64,000 nt of DNA, from the IMG/VR virus record IMGVR_UViG_3300042520_003271, positions 1 through 64,000 of that record. One strand, written 5' to 3'. Made by a program: the position numbers and the translations under genes. Numbering within the stretch: position 1 is the first letter of the stretch; each line of letters opens with the position of its first letter. The notes under the pieces were generated by a model. The model did no database searches and had not been told where the DNA came from. It was given only the letters and a program-made list of their open reading frames with translations. This stretch comes from a virus. This document shows, piece after piece, positions 1 through 20,138 of this stretch.

Positions 1-1330
1 ATGTATCTCTTGATACTAAGTTGCCTAAACCTAGCTGGCCCTTGTCATTTAGGCCTGTTACTTTATAATTATATTTAAGGATAGTCGGCGTTGGCGTTGG
101 CGTTGGAGTTGGAGTTGGGGTTGGGGTTGGGGTAGGTGTTGTAGGAGCAGCTACGCAAGCTAATCTTACACCATCTGGGAAAGCGCCCGAGAAGTTATAT
201 TGTACATGATAAAAGAAACCGTCAGAAAATATCGTGTTACCTATATTGGTCACTTTGTCGCTAGGCGCAAATGTATCCCAAATTACACCATTAGTCGATC
301 GTTCGACATTTCCGCCTTGAGTAACACAAATGAAATAACCATTGCCAAACGCTAAGGAGTATACAGCGCTAGAAGAAGGGCGTATTCTTCTTGACCATGT
401 CTGGCCAAAATCTGTCGATACTGCGCATACACCAGAATCACCTGTTACTGCTATTATTGCTGAATTATTTGAACAGGCGATGGTGCGATAAAAGCCATCT
501 AAAGGCATCGAGGTAGGAATGAACGTTGGGAAAGGATCAATAGCCGACCTTGTTGATACAATACTTTCACCATTGTAGCCAACTGCAATATAAAGACCAT
601 TCTGATATACTAAGTCTTGCCAATTAGCTAGTGTAGGCAAGGTTAATAGGATCCACCCAAAGGTCCCATGCTTACGGTATGCTATTTTATTACTGATGTT
701 TTGTCTAGGATTGATACCATCATCATAGGCATTAGATATCGCATAATATGTTTTATTAATATCATTATAGACGATCTTTTTCCAATTATAGCCCGATGGC
801 AAAGGGTTATCATCTGTCCAATTAGCTTGCGTTCCGGTGTTGCTGGCAGTAACTCCATTTTCAGCGATGGCTATAAAGCCCAACGTCTCGCCTACGTAGA
901 CCACAGAAGTCCAAGCATTGGAGCTCGGAAGCACGGTGGTCGTCCACGAAATACCACCATCCGTAGAATACGCCGCAGAATTCGAAGTAAGCGTAGTATT
1001 GTCGACTTTACCGGCGATAGCTACTAAAATATTATTGCCAAAAGTTATGGCTGTCCATCCCCTTCTGAGTTTCAGATCCATCGGGATACTGGTGGCAGCG
1101 CAACCAACTGGCGTTGGTGTTGTTGGGATTGGCGTTGTTGGGATTGGCGTTGTTGGCGATGATGTGCAAGAGCTACTGGCCAGCACCCATGTTAAAATTC
1201 CACCTTTTAATTGTGCTGAATAAGTACAAAAACCAAAGCAACCCTCAGGGCAACTGTAAGGTTGTATCGCACCCACTGGAATACTAGGATTATTAACCGG
1301 CCCGAGATCTTCATAACATGTGCATGCCAT
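1..1330 (-). CDS. Adhesin with Asp-box propeller and Thr-Pro linkers (3' end outside window)
   Basis: An open frame on the minus strand starts with ATG at 1330 and stays open to the window edge, giving at least 443 residues. The N-terminal ~65 residues are Cys-rich (MACTCYEDLG...), probably a small folded anchor. A PTTPIPTTPIPTTPTP linker follows. Residues ~75-395 form a propeller with Asp-box/BNR-like motifs such as STDGGISWTT, STDFGQTWSR and STNGVIWDTF, the fold of sialidase-type and Ycf48-type propellers. A second Thr-Pro linker comes next, and then an RCC1-type blade begins (GLNDKGQLGLGN) and is cut by the edge. It follows the protease gene with a gap of 108 bases. It is probably a virion adhesin; receptor and enzyme activity are unknown. 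The Asp-box fold is clear from motifs, but the attachment role is inferred. Confidence 0.85.
   Translation of the reverse strand, partial: MACTCYEDLGPVNNPSIPVGAIQPYSCPEGCFGFCTYSAQLKGGILTWVLASSSCTSSPTTPIPTTPIPTTPTPVGCAATSIPMDLKLRRGWTAITFGNNILVAIAGKVDNTTLTSNSAAYSTDGGISWTTTVLPSSNAWTSVVYVGETLGFIAIAENGVTASNTGTQANWTDDNPLPSGYNWKKIVYNDINKTYYAISNAYDDGINPRQNISNKIAYRKHGTFGWILLTLPTLANWQDLVYQNGLYIAVGYNGESIVSTRSAIDPFPTFIPTSMPLDGFYRTIACSNNSAIIAVTGDSGVCAVSTDFGQTWSRRIRPSSSAVYSLAFGNGYFICVTQGGNVERSTNGVIWDTFAPSDKVTNIGNTIFSDGFFYHVQYNFSGAFPDGVRLACVAAPTTPTPTPTPTPTPTPTPTPTILKYNYKVTGLNDKGQLGLGNLVSRDT
84..143. repeat. Thr-Pro linker array with stepwise unit changes
   Basis: Hexamer array coding Thr-Pro on the minus strand. 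Read on the plus strand, the units run GGCGTT three times, GGAGTT twice, GGGGTT twice, then GGGGTA and GGTGTT. The block-wise change of units suggests short tandem duplications inside the array. Confidence 0.85.
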
Positions 1331-1438
1331 AATTTATAACTCTATATGTTTAAAGTTTACTGGTTATTTTCAATGATGGCTTTTCTGGAATAGACGCCAC
1401 GATTTTGGTGCTTGTCTTTTCTATCAATTTATTATCCA

Positions 1439-2785
1439 TTAGGGTGTTGGTGTTGGTGTAGGCGTTGGAGTCGCTGCAAAACCGGCCTGATAATAAATCT
1501 TTCCGTCAATTGTAATCGTAGGCTGATTGGCCCTTGGGTCGGTAAGACTTATAGTGTAAGTTCTAGGCACAGCCGCTGTTGTGTTATGAGTACTACTGTA
1601 AGCTTCGATTCTTAATTCTTGCGCTACTCTATCAATTCTACAGGCGAATCCGCTTCCTCCATTTCCCGCAAAAACTATGCCTATTATTTTTTCTACACCA
1701 TCAATTTCTGCTATCAACGCAGATCCAGAGTCACCACCTGCTGACGGCCACAGCGATCCGTCTACATGTTGGTAGGCTATAACGTCGCCATAATTAAGTA
1801 TCGTGCCAGCTTGAGATACCGACATCGCAACACCAAGACCTGTTATTTTTAACTCGCAATTAGCAGACCTCTTAGAAAAGCCTTTAGGCCCAGTCGTTCT
1901 TCCTGTGCTGCTGATGCGTCTTCCCCCAGCTATCAACCCGTCTATTTCGCTGGTAGTAGCAAAAGGCGGGATAGGCTTGTTGGTGTAATAGTCGTCGTCT
2001 GCGCTGTGCCAAGTGTTATAAGACGACTCCACATCGATATACGAATCAACAGGCATATAAATTGCTGCATCTACATAATTTATACCTGTTTTGACTATTG
2101 GAATATACCTTTTTAATCTCCCCACATTGTCGAAATTTGGATAAACATTGTGAGCGACTACTCCTGGAGGATATTTATTACCGTCCCCCGCCCATGTCAT
2201 ATCATGGTAGATATTGTAAGGGTCTATCGCCTCCAAAGCGGTATCTCTAGCTGTTGCTATGATATTTCTATATATGACAACATGGCTATTTGTGAGGCCA
2301 ACGACCCTAGAATCGATACTATCAAGACAAATCAAACCCAAGGTTCCTGCGGTAAAAGAAAAACGGCTTGTGCCAGCAACAGCTTGCCAAGCTGTGGGGT
2401 ATTGCGTTATCTGTTGGCCACCCTTCATTGGTGTTAAAAGTGGTCCTTGGAATCCTTGCAATCGCGTGATATTAGTGTCTGTAGAAGTAAAACCTTGATA
2501 AGGAGGATTATACTTGTTTATGTAGCAAGATAAATTCATAGCAAGGCTGGCTTCGACAACATCGGTAATCATATCAACACCGTCTATTGTTATCGTAGAT
2601 GGTAATACATCAGACGGTTTAAGATCACTTATATTTTGTTTCTTTAAGACATTAAAAACTATACCTATTCGACCAGTATTAACACCATCTCTATACTTAT
2701 AACCAAGACTTACTCCATGAACATCGTCTGGCGTAATATTATAAAGCTCTTCAATTTTAGCTTTCATACCTTCTGTTAATATCAT
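1439..2785 (-). CDS. Virion-associated trypsin-like serine protease
   Basis: The 448-residue protein carries what looks like a complete chymotrypsin-fold catalytic set: His168 in GLTNSHVV, Asp239 in NYVDAAIY and Ser353 in SAGGDSGSAL. The spacing suits an S1-like peptidase. About 145 residues precede the protease domain and show no signal peptide; part of it (MKAKIEELYNITPDDVHGVS) resembles the N-terminal segment that often precedes such domains in bacterial trypsin-like proteins. The protein ends directly in a Thr-Pro linker (ATPTPTPTPTP then TAA) with nothing after it. It sits among fibre genes, 12 bases after its upstream neighbour, so it is probably a structural or tail-tip enzyme that cuts host surface proteins or processes fibres. 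The catalytic motifs are seen directly; substrate and virion location are inferred. Confidence 0.8.
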   Translation of the reverse strand: MILTEGMKAKIEELYNITPDDVHGVSLGYKYRDGVNTGRIGIVFNVLKKQNISDLKPSDVLPSTITIDGVDMITDVVEASLAMNLSCYINKYNPPYQGFTSTDTNITRLQGFQGPLLTPMKGGQQITQYPTAWQAVAGTSRFSFTAGTLGLICLDSIDSRVVGLTNSHVVIYRNIIATARDTALEAIDPYNIYHDMTWAGDGNKYPPGVVAHNVYPNFDNVGRLKRYIPIVKTGINYVDAAIYMPVDSYIDVESSYNTWHSADDDYYTNKPIPPFATTSEIDGLIAGGRRISSTGRTTGPKGFSKRSANCELKITGLGVAMSVSQAGTILNYGDVIAYQHVDGSLWPSAGGDSGSALIAEIDGVEKIIGIVFAGNGGSGFACRIDRVAQELRIEAYSSTHNTTAAVPRTYTISLTDPRANQPTITIDGKIYYQAGFAATPTPTPTPTP

Positions 2786-2797
2786 GATTATACCTCT

Positions 2798-4951
2798 TTA
2801 GTCCCACGCTGTGTATAGTACATCTAAGCTAGGTGTAGGTGTAGGTGTAGGTGTAGGTGTAGGTGTAGGTGTAGGTGTAGGTGTAGGTGTAGGTGTAGGT
2901 GTAGGTGTAGGTGTAGGTGTAGGTGTAGGTGTTCCAATACTTGCTGCTGCTAAACCTTGGCGCGCTGTCCCTACGCCAGCGACATCTCCTGAGACAACGC
3001 CGGTATTAGATACAAGATTTATCATTGACACAGCACCATTAAATCCATACCCAAAGATAGCCCTGCCGCCACCATAACCAGCAGCTGCTAAATCCCATCT
3101 TGCCGTTCCTACGCCTGTTGTGTCAGTCGCCATAACTCCAGTATTCGATACTAAATTGCTCATAGAGACATAAACAGTACCATTAAATCCATATCCAAAG
3201 ATCGCCTTGTCCGTTCCATAGACTGCTGCTGCCAAACCATATCTGGCCGTTCCTACACCAGCAGTATCGGTGGCTACAACACCAGTAGATGAAACAAGAT
3301 TACTAAATGAAACATATGCAGCGCCATCATTGCCATATCCGAAGATAGCCTTATCGGTTCCATAACTAGCTGCTGCGAGAGCATATCTTGGCGTACCTAC
3401 TCCTGTTGTGTCTGACGAGACTACACCTGTGTTCGTAACTAAATTTATAAGTGAGTAATGCCCAGAACTACCACCACCAAACCCAAATATAGCTTTATCC
3501 GTTCCATAACTTGCTGCGGCCAGTTGTTCTCTAGCAGTTCCAACACCTGTAGTATCAGATGCGACTACGCCAGTATTTGAAACAAGATTCGTCATTGTGG
3601 CATATGCCATGGCAGCACCATTAGCATTTGTATTACCATAGCCAAATATGGCTTTATCACCGCCATAGCTTGCTGCTGCTAGCCTATATCTATTCGTTCC
3701 AACACCTACTGTGTCAGTCGATACTACGCCGGTGTCTGAGACTAAATTAGTTATGTTGGTAGCAGACCCAGAAATCCCGACTCCACCTACTACGCCAAAA
3801 CCAAAAATAGCACGACTAGTACTTGCCGGCGTTGGAGTAGGTGTTGGTGTTGGAGCGGGGGCAGGGGCAGTATAGGAAGCAGAGATAATAAGATTATCGC
3901 CGGTGGTTGGTACTATGGTAATATCTTTCCAAACGCCATTGGGCTGCAATATTGCTGGCATACTTCCATTTGGGATAATTAGATTATTTCCATCGAACAC
4001 AAAATTACCTGTGGCCATGGTTGATGTTTCATAACTCCACACTAATCCGTCGATGCTAGAATAAATAGAGGGTGGCGATGTAGAATAGGTATAAACATAA
4101 TATTTCTCGAATACAGGATCATATCCAGCAAAGCTCCAACCGCCGCCACCGACTGTTGGCGTATTACCGTAAATAAAATCATTGAAATCAGTAGTAACTG
4201 CGCATCTGTTACCTGTTTTTATAGTGCCAGAAGATATTCCATTTTGGACGAATACAAATTTCCCTTTTCCGTAGGCTGCACCAAACCAGCCGTACTTGTT
4301 ATTTATATCGCCGAGTATTCTTTTCCATATCCAATTAGCGCCATTATCTAAAGAATATAGAACTCCACCATATTGATCGCTGCACGCGATTATATTCGTG
4401 TTGTTTCCAACGATACTGCTTAAGCCTACGTTGTGTGCAGGCCTGTCGGTATTTATAGTCTGATAGTCCCAATTTATACCGTCGGTTGATTTTATACATG
4501 AGCTTCCGTCATCGTTCATGACGATGAAAATGCCATTCGTAAAAGCAGCAGGCCCTATAGCGAACGATTTACTCGGCGGCTGCCAAGAAGATATAAAATC
4601 AGCTGGTATAGAACCTTGTAACCAATTAACACCGTCTTGTGACGATAAAGATATGAGCTTATCAACTATATCTATCAGTACAAATCTACCATTACCATAA
4701 AGAATGCTATGCCAGTTTCCTTCAATAGGTAATTGGAAAGGTAGCCATGTGTTTATGTTATCAGCTATCCAAGCTTGCTTAGTAGGACTATTTTGATAGC
4801 CAGCCTTATAAATTGTCGCAATGTATTTAAGAGTGCCAGCCGGTGTCGGTGTCGGCGTTGGTGTCGGGGCTGGTGTTGGGGTCGGTGTTGGTACTGGCGC
4901 TGGAGGAGCGTTACGCCCTGGGTAGATTATTGCCTCTTGTTTCCATACCAT
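2798..4951 (-). CDS. Adhesin: Asp-box propeller plus KAIFGFG-repeat propeller
   Basis: This 717-residue protein has a short N-terminus, a Pro-Thr linker (~18-38), an Asp-box/BNR-like propeller (~40-360; SLDNGANWIW, STDGINWDYQ, SIDGLVWSYE), a second linker, and about six copies of a ~48-residue repeat (~380-675). The repeat core reads KAIFGYG, then NLVSNTGVV, DTxGVGTAR and LAAASYG, and is probably a Kelch-like propeller. A last (TP)n linker of about 17 units is followed only by SLDVLYTAWD and the stop, so the expected terminal domain is missing. The N-terminal anchors of other fibre genes are absent. It is one of a row of adhesin-like genes; binding specificity cannot be read from sequence. 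Confidence 0.85.
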   Translation of the reverse strand: MVWKQEAIIYPGRNAPPAPVPTPTPTPAPTPTPTPTPAGTLKYIATIYKAGYQNSPTKQAWIADNINTWLPFQLPIEGNWHSILYGNGRFVLIDIVDKLISLSSQDGVNWLQGSIPADFISSWQPPSKSFAIGPAAFTNGIFIVMNDDGSSCIKSTDGINWDYQTINTDRPAHNVGLSSIVGNNTNIIACSDQYGGVLYSLDNGANWIWKRILGDINNKYGWFGAAYGKGKFVFVQNGISSGTIKTGNRCAVTTDFNDFIYGNTPTVGGGGWSFAGYDPVFEKYYVYTYSTSPPSIYSSIDGLVWSYETSTMATGNFVFDGNNLIIPNGSMPAILQPNGVWKDITIVPTTGDNLIISASYTAPAPAPTPTPTPTPASTSRAIFGFGVVGGVGISGSATNITNLVSDTGVVSTDTVGVGTNRYRLAAASYGGDKAIFGYGNTNANGAAMAYATMTNLVSNTGVVASDTTGVGTAREQLAAASYGTDKAIFGFGGGSSGHYSLINLVTNTGVVSSDTTGVGTPRYALAAASYGTDKAIFGYGNDGAAYVSFSNLVSSTGVVATDTAGVGTARYGLAAAVYGTDKAIFGYGFNGTVYVSMSNLVSNTGVMATDTTGVGTARWDLAAAGYGGGRAIFGYGFNGAVSMINLVSNTGVVSGDVAGVGTARQGLAAASIGTPTPTPTPTPTPTPTPTPTPTPTPTPTPTPTPTPSLDVLYTAWD
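2832..2933. repeat. (GGTGTA)16 microsatellite coding a Thr-Pro arm
   Basis: Sixteen perfect tandem copies of GGTGTA (2832-2927) are followed by one GGTGTT. On the minus strand this encodes Pro-Thr with the single codon pair CCT-ACA. It is the longest perfect hexamer array in the window. Slippage here would change arm length without a frameshift. Confidence 0.95.
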
Positions 4952-5031
4952 TTATATTCACTCCAACCTGATAAATGCATCAACTATTTATCTTTGTCGG
5001 TTAAGATCTAATAAATTAATATTTAATAAAA

Positions 5032-5655
5032 TTACTGGATCAGTTGCTGTTTGGAGCGATCTTCTAAGGCAGCAGGTTTAAGCTCTATAGATAGCGGGCT
5101 GTCGTTACCACGAAGCATAATTGCTTCCTTAGGTATTAGACCAGCGTTCTGAAGTGCTAATAGTGTCATAGGGTTAGACATGGCATTTCGAATCTTTGCG
5201 GCACTTGGTCGGCCGTGTGCGATTATTTCTGCCTGAATGTCCTTACCAATCATTACCGTAAACTCGTTCGCAGCATTTGCCTCAAACATTTGTTCGTCGG
5301 TATATCCTTCTATCCTTGTCGGCTCTGCTATTTCATAAGCTTCAGCCAATAATTTTTTAAGGATTTCTATTTCATCTAGATTTAATTTAAAAGCTTCAGT
5401 CTGTGTTTGAAAAAAGCTTTCAGTCTCCATAATCTCTGCTTCGAGATTAAGAATAACGTGCGGTAAAGCTTTTATCTTTTTTAGATGCTTTAGTTCTAGC
5501 AGTTTAGCTTGATATTTCTTTTCGCTGATTTCTTCTAGAGCAGCAGCTCTTATTCGGCCCTCTAGAAAACCCTTCAGGGTTTTAATTTTTTCCCAAACTG
5601 TTTCGCCTTGGACTTGGTACCGATAATTAAATTCCGAATTCAACTTGCTTGCCAT
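5032..5655 (-). CDS. Helical protein between fibre genes, unknown function
   Basis: The 207-residue protein is charged and rich in Leu/Glu/Lys, with probable long helices or a coiled coil at ~25-135 and a compact C-terminal part (GYTDEQMFEANAANEF, then PSAAKIRNAMSNP). It has no signal peptide, Thr-Pro linker or propeller repeat, so it differs from the adhesins around it. A strong ribosome site (AAGGAG) precedes the ATG. It recalls conserved hypotheticals next to fibre genes in T4-like phages of aquatic bacteria, but that is memory rather than a search. It could be a fibre connector, a baseplate component or an assembly chaperone. Confidence 0.75.
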   Translation of the reverse strand: MASKLNSEFNYRYQVQGETVWEKIKTLKGFLEGRIRAAALEEISEKKYQAKLLELKHLKKIKALPHVILNLEAEIMETESFFQTQTEAFKLNLDEIEILKKLLAEAYEIAEPTRIEGYTDEQMFEANAANEFTVMIGKDIQAEIIAHGRPSAAKIRNAMSNPMTLLALQNAGLIPKEAIMLRGNDSPLSIELKPAALEDRSKQQLIQ

Positions 5656-5690
5656 ATGAGTTTCTCCTTATAATCTATTTACTCTTTAGA

Positions 5691-7646
5691 TTATAACTTA
5701 GCACCAGACGCCTGTTGTTTAAACGTTCCTACTTGGGCTACCTCGCTGCTTGGTATTCCATTATTATTGAAGATCACCGTAGATGATGACGTGTTACTAG
5801 AATTCCAGCCGAAGGAAAAGATCGCTTGCTCTGCTCCAGATTGTCCAAAAGAGGCTGCTGAACCGGCATATTGTCTGAATGTTGCGAATGAACTATCGTT
5901 TAAAACTATGCCATTGTTATCAACAAGATTATAGGTGCCTAATGAACCAGAATTTGCATCACTAGAGCCGCCCCCGAACACTGCCTTGTCTCCTCCATAA
6001 CCGGCGGCGGCGAGGAAAAGGCGAGCTGTTCCAACACCATTAGTATCGGTTGCGACAACACCAGTATTCGACACTAAATTTGTGTTAGAGAAAGTTATCG
6101 CAGGAAAACGATAGTAACCGAATCCAAATATAGCTTTATCTGTACCATAAGAAGTCGCGGCTAGGCCATATCTCGCAGATCCAACTCCTGTGGTGTCAGC
6201 AGATATTATGCCATTGTCAGTTACATAGTTCGTTATGTTTACTGGGATGTATGACTGACCCCATGTCCCAGAATCGCCGAAGCCAAATAGTGCTTTTCCG
6301 GCTCCATATCCTACGGCTGCTAAGTTATATCTCGGTGTGCCGACTCCAGCTACGTCATAAGCCACGATGCCGCCATTAGATATAATGTTCGATAAAGATA
6401 TAACTTGGTAGTTAAGATTAATGCCATATGCAAAAATAGCTTTGCCTGTCCCGCTAGTTCCGAATGATGCTCCCGCCCCTCCTGTTCTAGTCGTAGCAAT
6501 AACCAACAAATCTTCTGAGATAATACCGAGATCTGAAACTGTGTTTATAAAAGTTCTATTATTATTTCCAAAAGCGAATACCGCACCGACTGAAGTAGTG
6601 GGTGTTGGTGTGGGTGTGGGTGTGGGTGTGGGTGTGGGTGTGGGTGTGGGTGTGGGTGTGGGTGTGGGTGTGGGTGTTGGTGTTGGTGTCGGTGTATCGT
6701 TGCTTATAACAATAATAGAATGGTCTTTTATGGCTATATAGTTTGCTGGTCCTGGCAGGTTATGGATCAGGGCTGCGTCAGGAACCTTTAAGTTATGTCC
6801 TAAACCTAATTCACCAAAAGTATTTCCTCCCCAACCATAAACTTGGCCAGTGCTGTCTAGAGCAAGGGCGCTCTTGGTTCCTGCAGCGATTTGGGTTATG
6901 ATCTTAGAAGATGAGGGTGTAGTATTTATTGCTGTCAACACTATTTTATCGTTTGAGTCGAATGGGCCTTGGCCTAGCTGAAAACTGTCATTAGCACCAG
7001 CGCCCCATGGCGTGTTGTCAAGTCTTAAAACGATAGAAAAAGCATCACCAACCGCTGCTGATAACCAATTATTAGCATCTATTAAAACAGGTGTGGTTCG
7101 TAATGATGTATCACCTAGCCCCAATTGTCCTCGTGTATTAGAACCCCATCCCCATAAGTGACCATCGTCGTCTATCAGAAGCATATGATTAGTGCCGCTG
7201 CCTGTAGCAAGACTTTTAAATTTAACCTTGCCACCTATATAGTCAGTCACAACTAACTCTGTGATGGAAACAATGGGATTAAAATTATTGCTTGCCTGTC
7301 TTCCCCAAATATATAAATTGCCTACTGTACTGAGGCCATAAGAACCCCAGTTTGAAGTAGCAACGTCCATCCATTGTATACTATCATTAATTTTAGTAAA
7401 TTCTGTATAGCCAGCGCCGGTGGTGCCAATCCCCAGCTGCCCGTATTCGTTATTCCCTGACGCCCACAATGTCTGGTCGCTCTTGATCAATAAAGTATGG
7501 CCGCTATCAGATATAGACGCTTTAGCCCACGGTCCATACTTGCTTGAGAAGGCCCAATATTCAAATGTTGGTTTAAGACTGCTTGATGTACCTAGCTGGC
7601 CGTAAAAATTGCCGCCGGCTAATAATAAACTGTTGCTTGTAGTCAT
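5691..7646 (-). CDS. Adhesin: RCC1 propeller, Thr-Pro arm, KAIFGFG repeats
   Basis: The 651-residue protein starts directly in an RCC1-type propeller (~1-315), seen as repeated blades with GNNEYGQLGIG-, GSNTRGQLGLG- and GNTFGELGLG-like turns. A (PT)n arm follows at ~316-350, then KAIFGFG-type repeats at ~353-651 (GKAIFAYG, GKALFGFG, DKAIFGFG, DKAVFGGG, EQAIFSFG). No anchor domain is recognisable at the N-terminus, so attachment must rely on the propeller itself or on a partner. It shares both modules with the neighbouring 3,929- and 717-residue proteins, as expected if modules are exchanged between genes. RCC1 here is a structural fold; its eukaryotic GTPase-exchange role is not implied. Confidence 0.87.
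   Translation of the reverse strand: MTTSNSLLLAGGNFYGQLGTSSSLKPTFEYWAFSSKYGPWAKASISDSGHTLLIKSDQTLWASGNNEYGQLGIGTTGAGYTEFTKINDSIQWMDVATSNWGSYGLSTVGNLYIWGRQASNNFNPIVSITELVVTDYIGGKVKFKSLATGSGTNHMLLIDDDGHLWGWGSNTRGQLGLGDTSLRTTPVLIDANNWLSAAVGDAFSIVLRLDNTPWGAGANDSFQLGQGPFDSNDKIVLTAINTTPSSSKIITQIAAGTKSALALDSTGQVYGWGGNTFGELGLGHNLKVPDAALIHNLPGPANYIAIKDHSIIVISNDTPTPTPTPTPTPTPTPTPTPTPTPTPTPTPTPTTSVGAVFAFGNNNRTFINTVSDLGIISEDLLVIATTRTGGAGASFGTSGTGKAIFAYGINLNYQVISLSNIISNGGIVAYDVAGVGTPRYNLAAVGYGAGKALFGFGDSGTWGQSYIPVNITNYVTDNGIISADTTGVGSARYGLAATSYGTDKAIFGFGYYRFPAITFSNTNLVSNTGVVATDTNGVGTARLFLAAAGYGGDKAVFGGGSSDANSGSLGTYNLVDNNGIVLNDSSFATFRQYAGSAASFGQSGAEQAIFSFGWNSSNTSSSTVIFNNNGIPSSEVAQVGTFKQQASGAKL
6601..6696. 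repeat. (GGTGTG)11 array coding a Thr-Pro arm
   Basis: Eleven perfect copies of GGTGTG (6607-6672) are flanked by GGTGTT, GGTGTC and GGTGTA variants. On the minus strand the core encodes Pro-Thr by CCC-ACA, a different codon pair from the array at 2832-2927. Confidence 0.95.
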
Positions 7647-7691
7647 TATAATCTCGCTTAAATCTTGTTAGAACTAATTCTATAAATTTCA

Positions 7692-19481
<11,790 letters not shown>

Positions 19482-19493
19482 TAATTGATCCTA

Positions 19494-20129
19494 TCAAACG
19501 CTTAAGTTACTAGATTCTTTTTTCCCGAAAAAGTTCACGCCATCGTCAAAAGTCATTAAACCAATGATGTCCATTCTGCCGCCACCACTAAGCATTGGCT
19601 GTTGGCTATTTGGCCACATAACATTTGGAGGCCAATTTACCGTGTGGATACTTGTCGATTCAAATAATAATCGAATATATACCATTTTGCCATTGTGGTC
19701 AATGTTTTCAAAAATTATGTTTGTTATGTTTCCAGTGAGAAGAATATAATGATCATTTGCTAAATTCACGTCTATGCTTAAAACACCACCGGTATGAGAA
19801 ATGCGGTTTACTACTTCATTAGGAGATTTAAAAGTCTTATTATATATATTTTGTGGCGTGTCAAGAGTCATAACTATCGACTCATCGACAGCTATGGTGC
19901 CAGACGTGGTAATCTTGCCGCCTATGAGGCCTTTGCCGGCGGTTATAGATGTTAAAGTGCCTGCGCCGCCTGCTGAAACAAATGGTAGATCACGCCAATT
20001 TTTTACCCCATCACCGATTTTAAATCTGCTAGCATCAGTAGCGTAACCTATTTCACCGATAAACAGAATAGGGTTAACGCTATCCCATTCAGCAACTGTG
20101 CCTCTTCTAAACTGTGCTCTAATTGTCAT
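19494..20129 (-). CDS. Short fibre protein with anchor domain
   Basis: The 211-residue protein begins with the fibre anchor (FRRGTVAEWDSVNPILFIGE, then FKIGDGVKNWRDLPF), closely matching the starts of the 3,929- and 589-residue proteins. Fibre beta structure follows (SITAGKGLIGGKITTSGTI, then NKTF at ~115). It stops where the larger paralogues begin their propellers. It may be a minimal fibre, a cap or hub form made only of the virion-attachment part, or what is left after loss of the distal modules. The gene ends 12 bases before the giant fibre gene starts, in the same transcription direction. Confidence 0.83.
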   Translation of the reverse strand: MTIRAQFRRGTVAEWDSVNPILFIGEIGYATDASRFKIGDGVKNWRDLPFVSAGGAGTLTSITAGKGLIGGKITTSGTIAVDESIVMTLDTPQNIYNKTFKSPNEVVNRISHTGGVLSIDVNLANDHYILLTGNITNIIFENIDHNGKMVYIRLLFESTSIHTVNWPPNVMWPNSQQPMLSGGGRMDIIGLMTFDDGVNFFGKKESSNLSV

Positions 20130-20138
20130 AATTATCTC

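Noticed and set aside
2811-3077. Plus-strand frames with long Val-Gly runs opposite the Thr-Pro arrays
   Set aside because: They are the reverse-complement reading of the hexamer arrays, lack ribosome sites and lie inside long, clear minus-strand genes.
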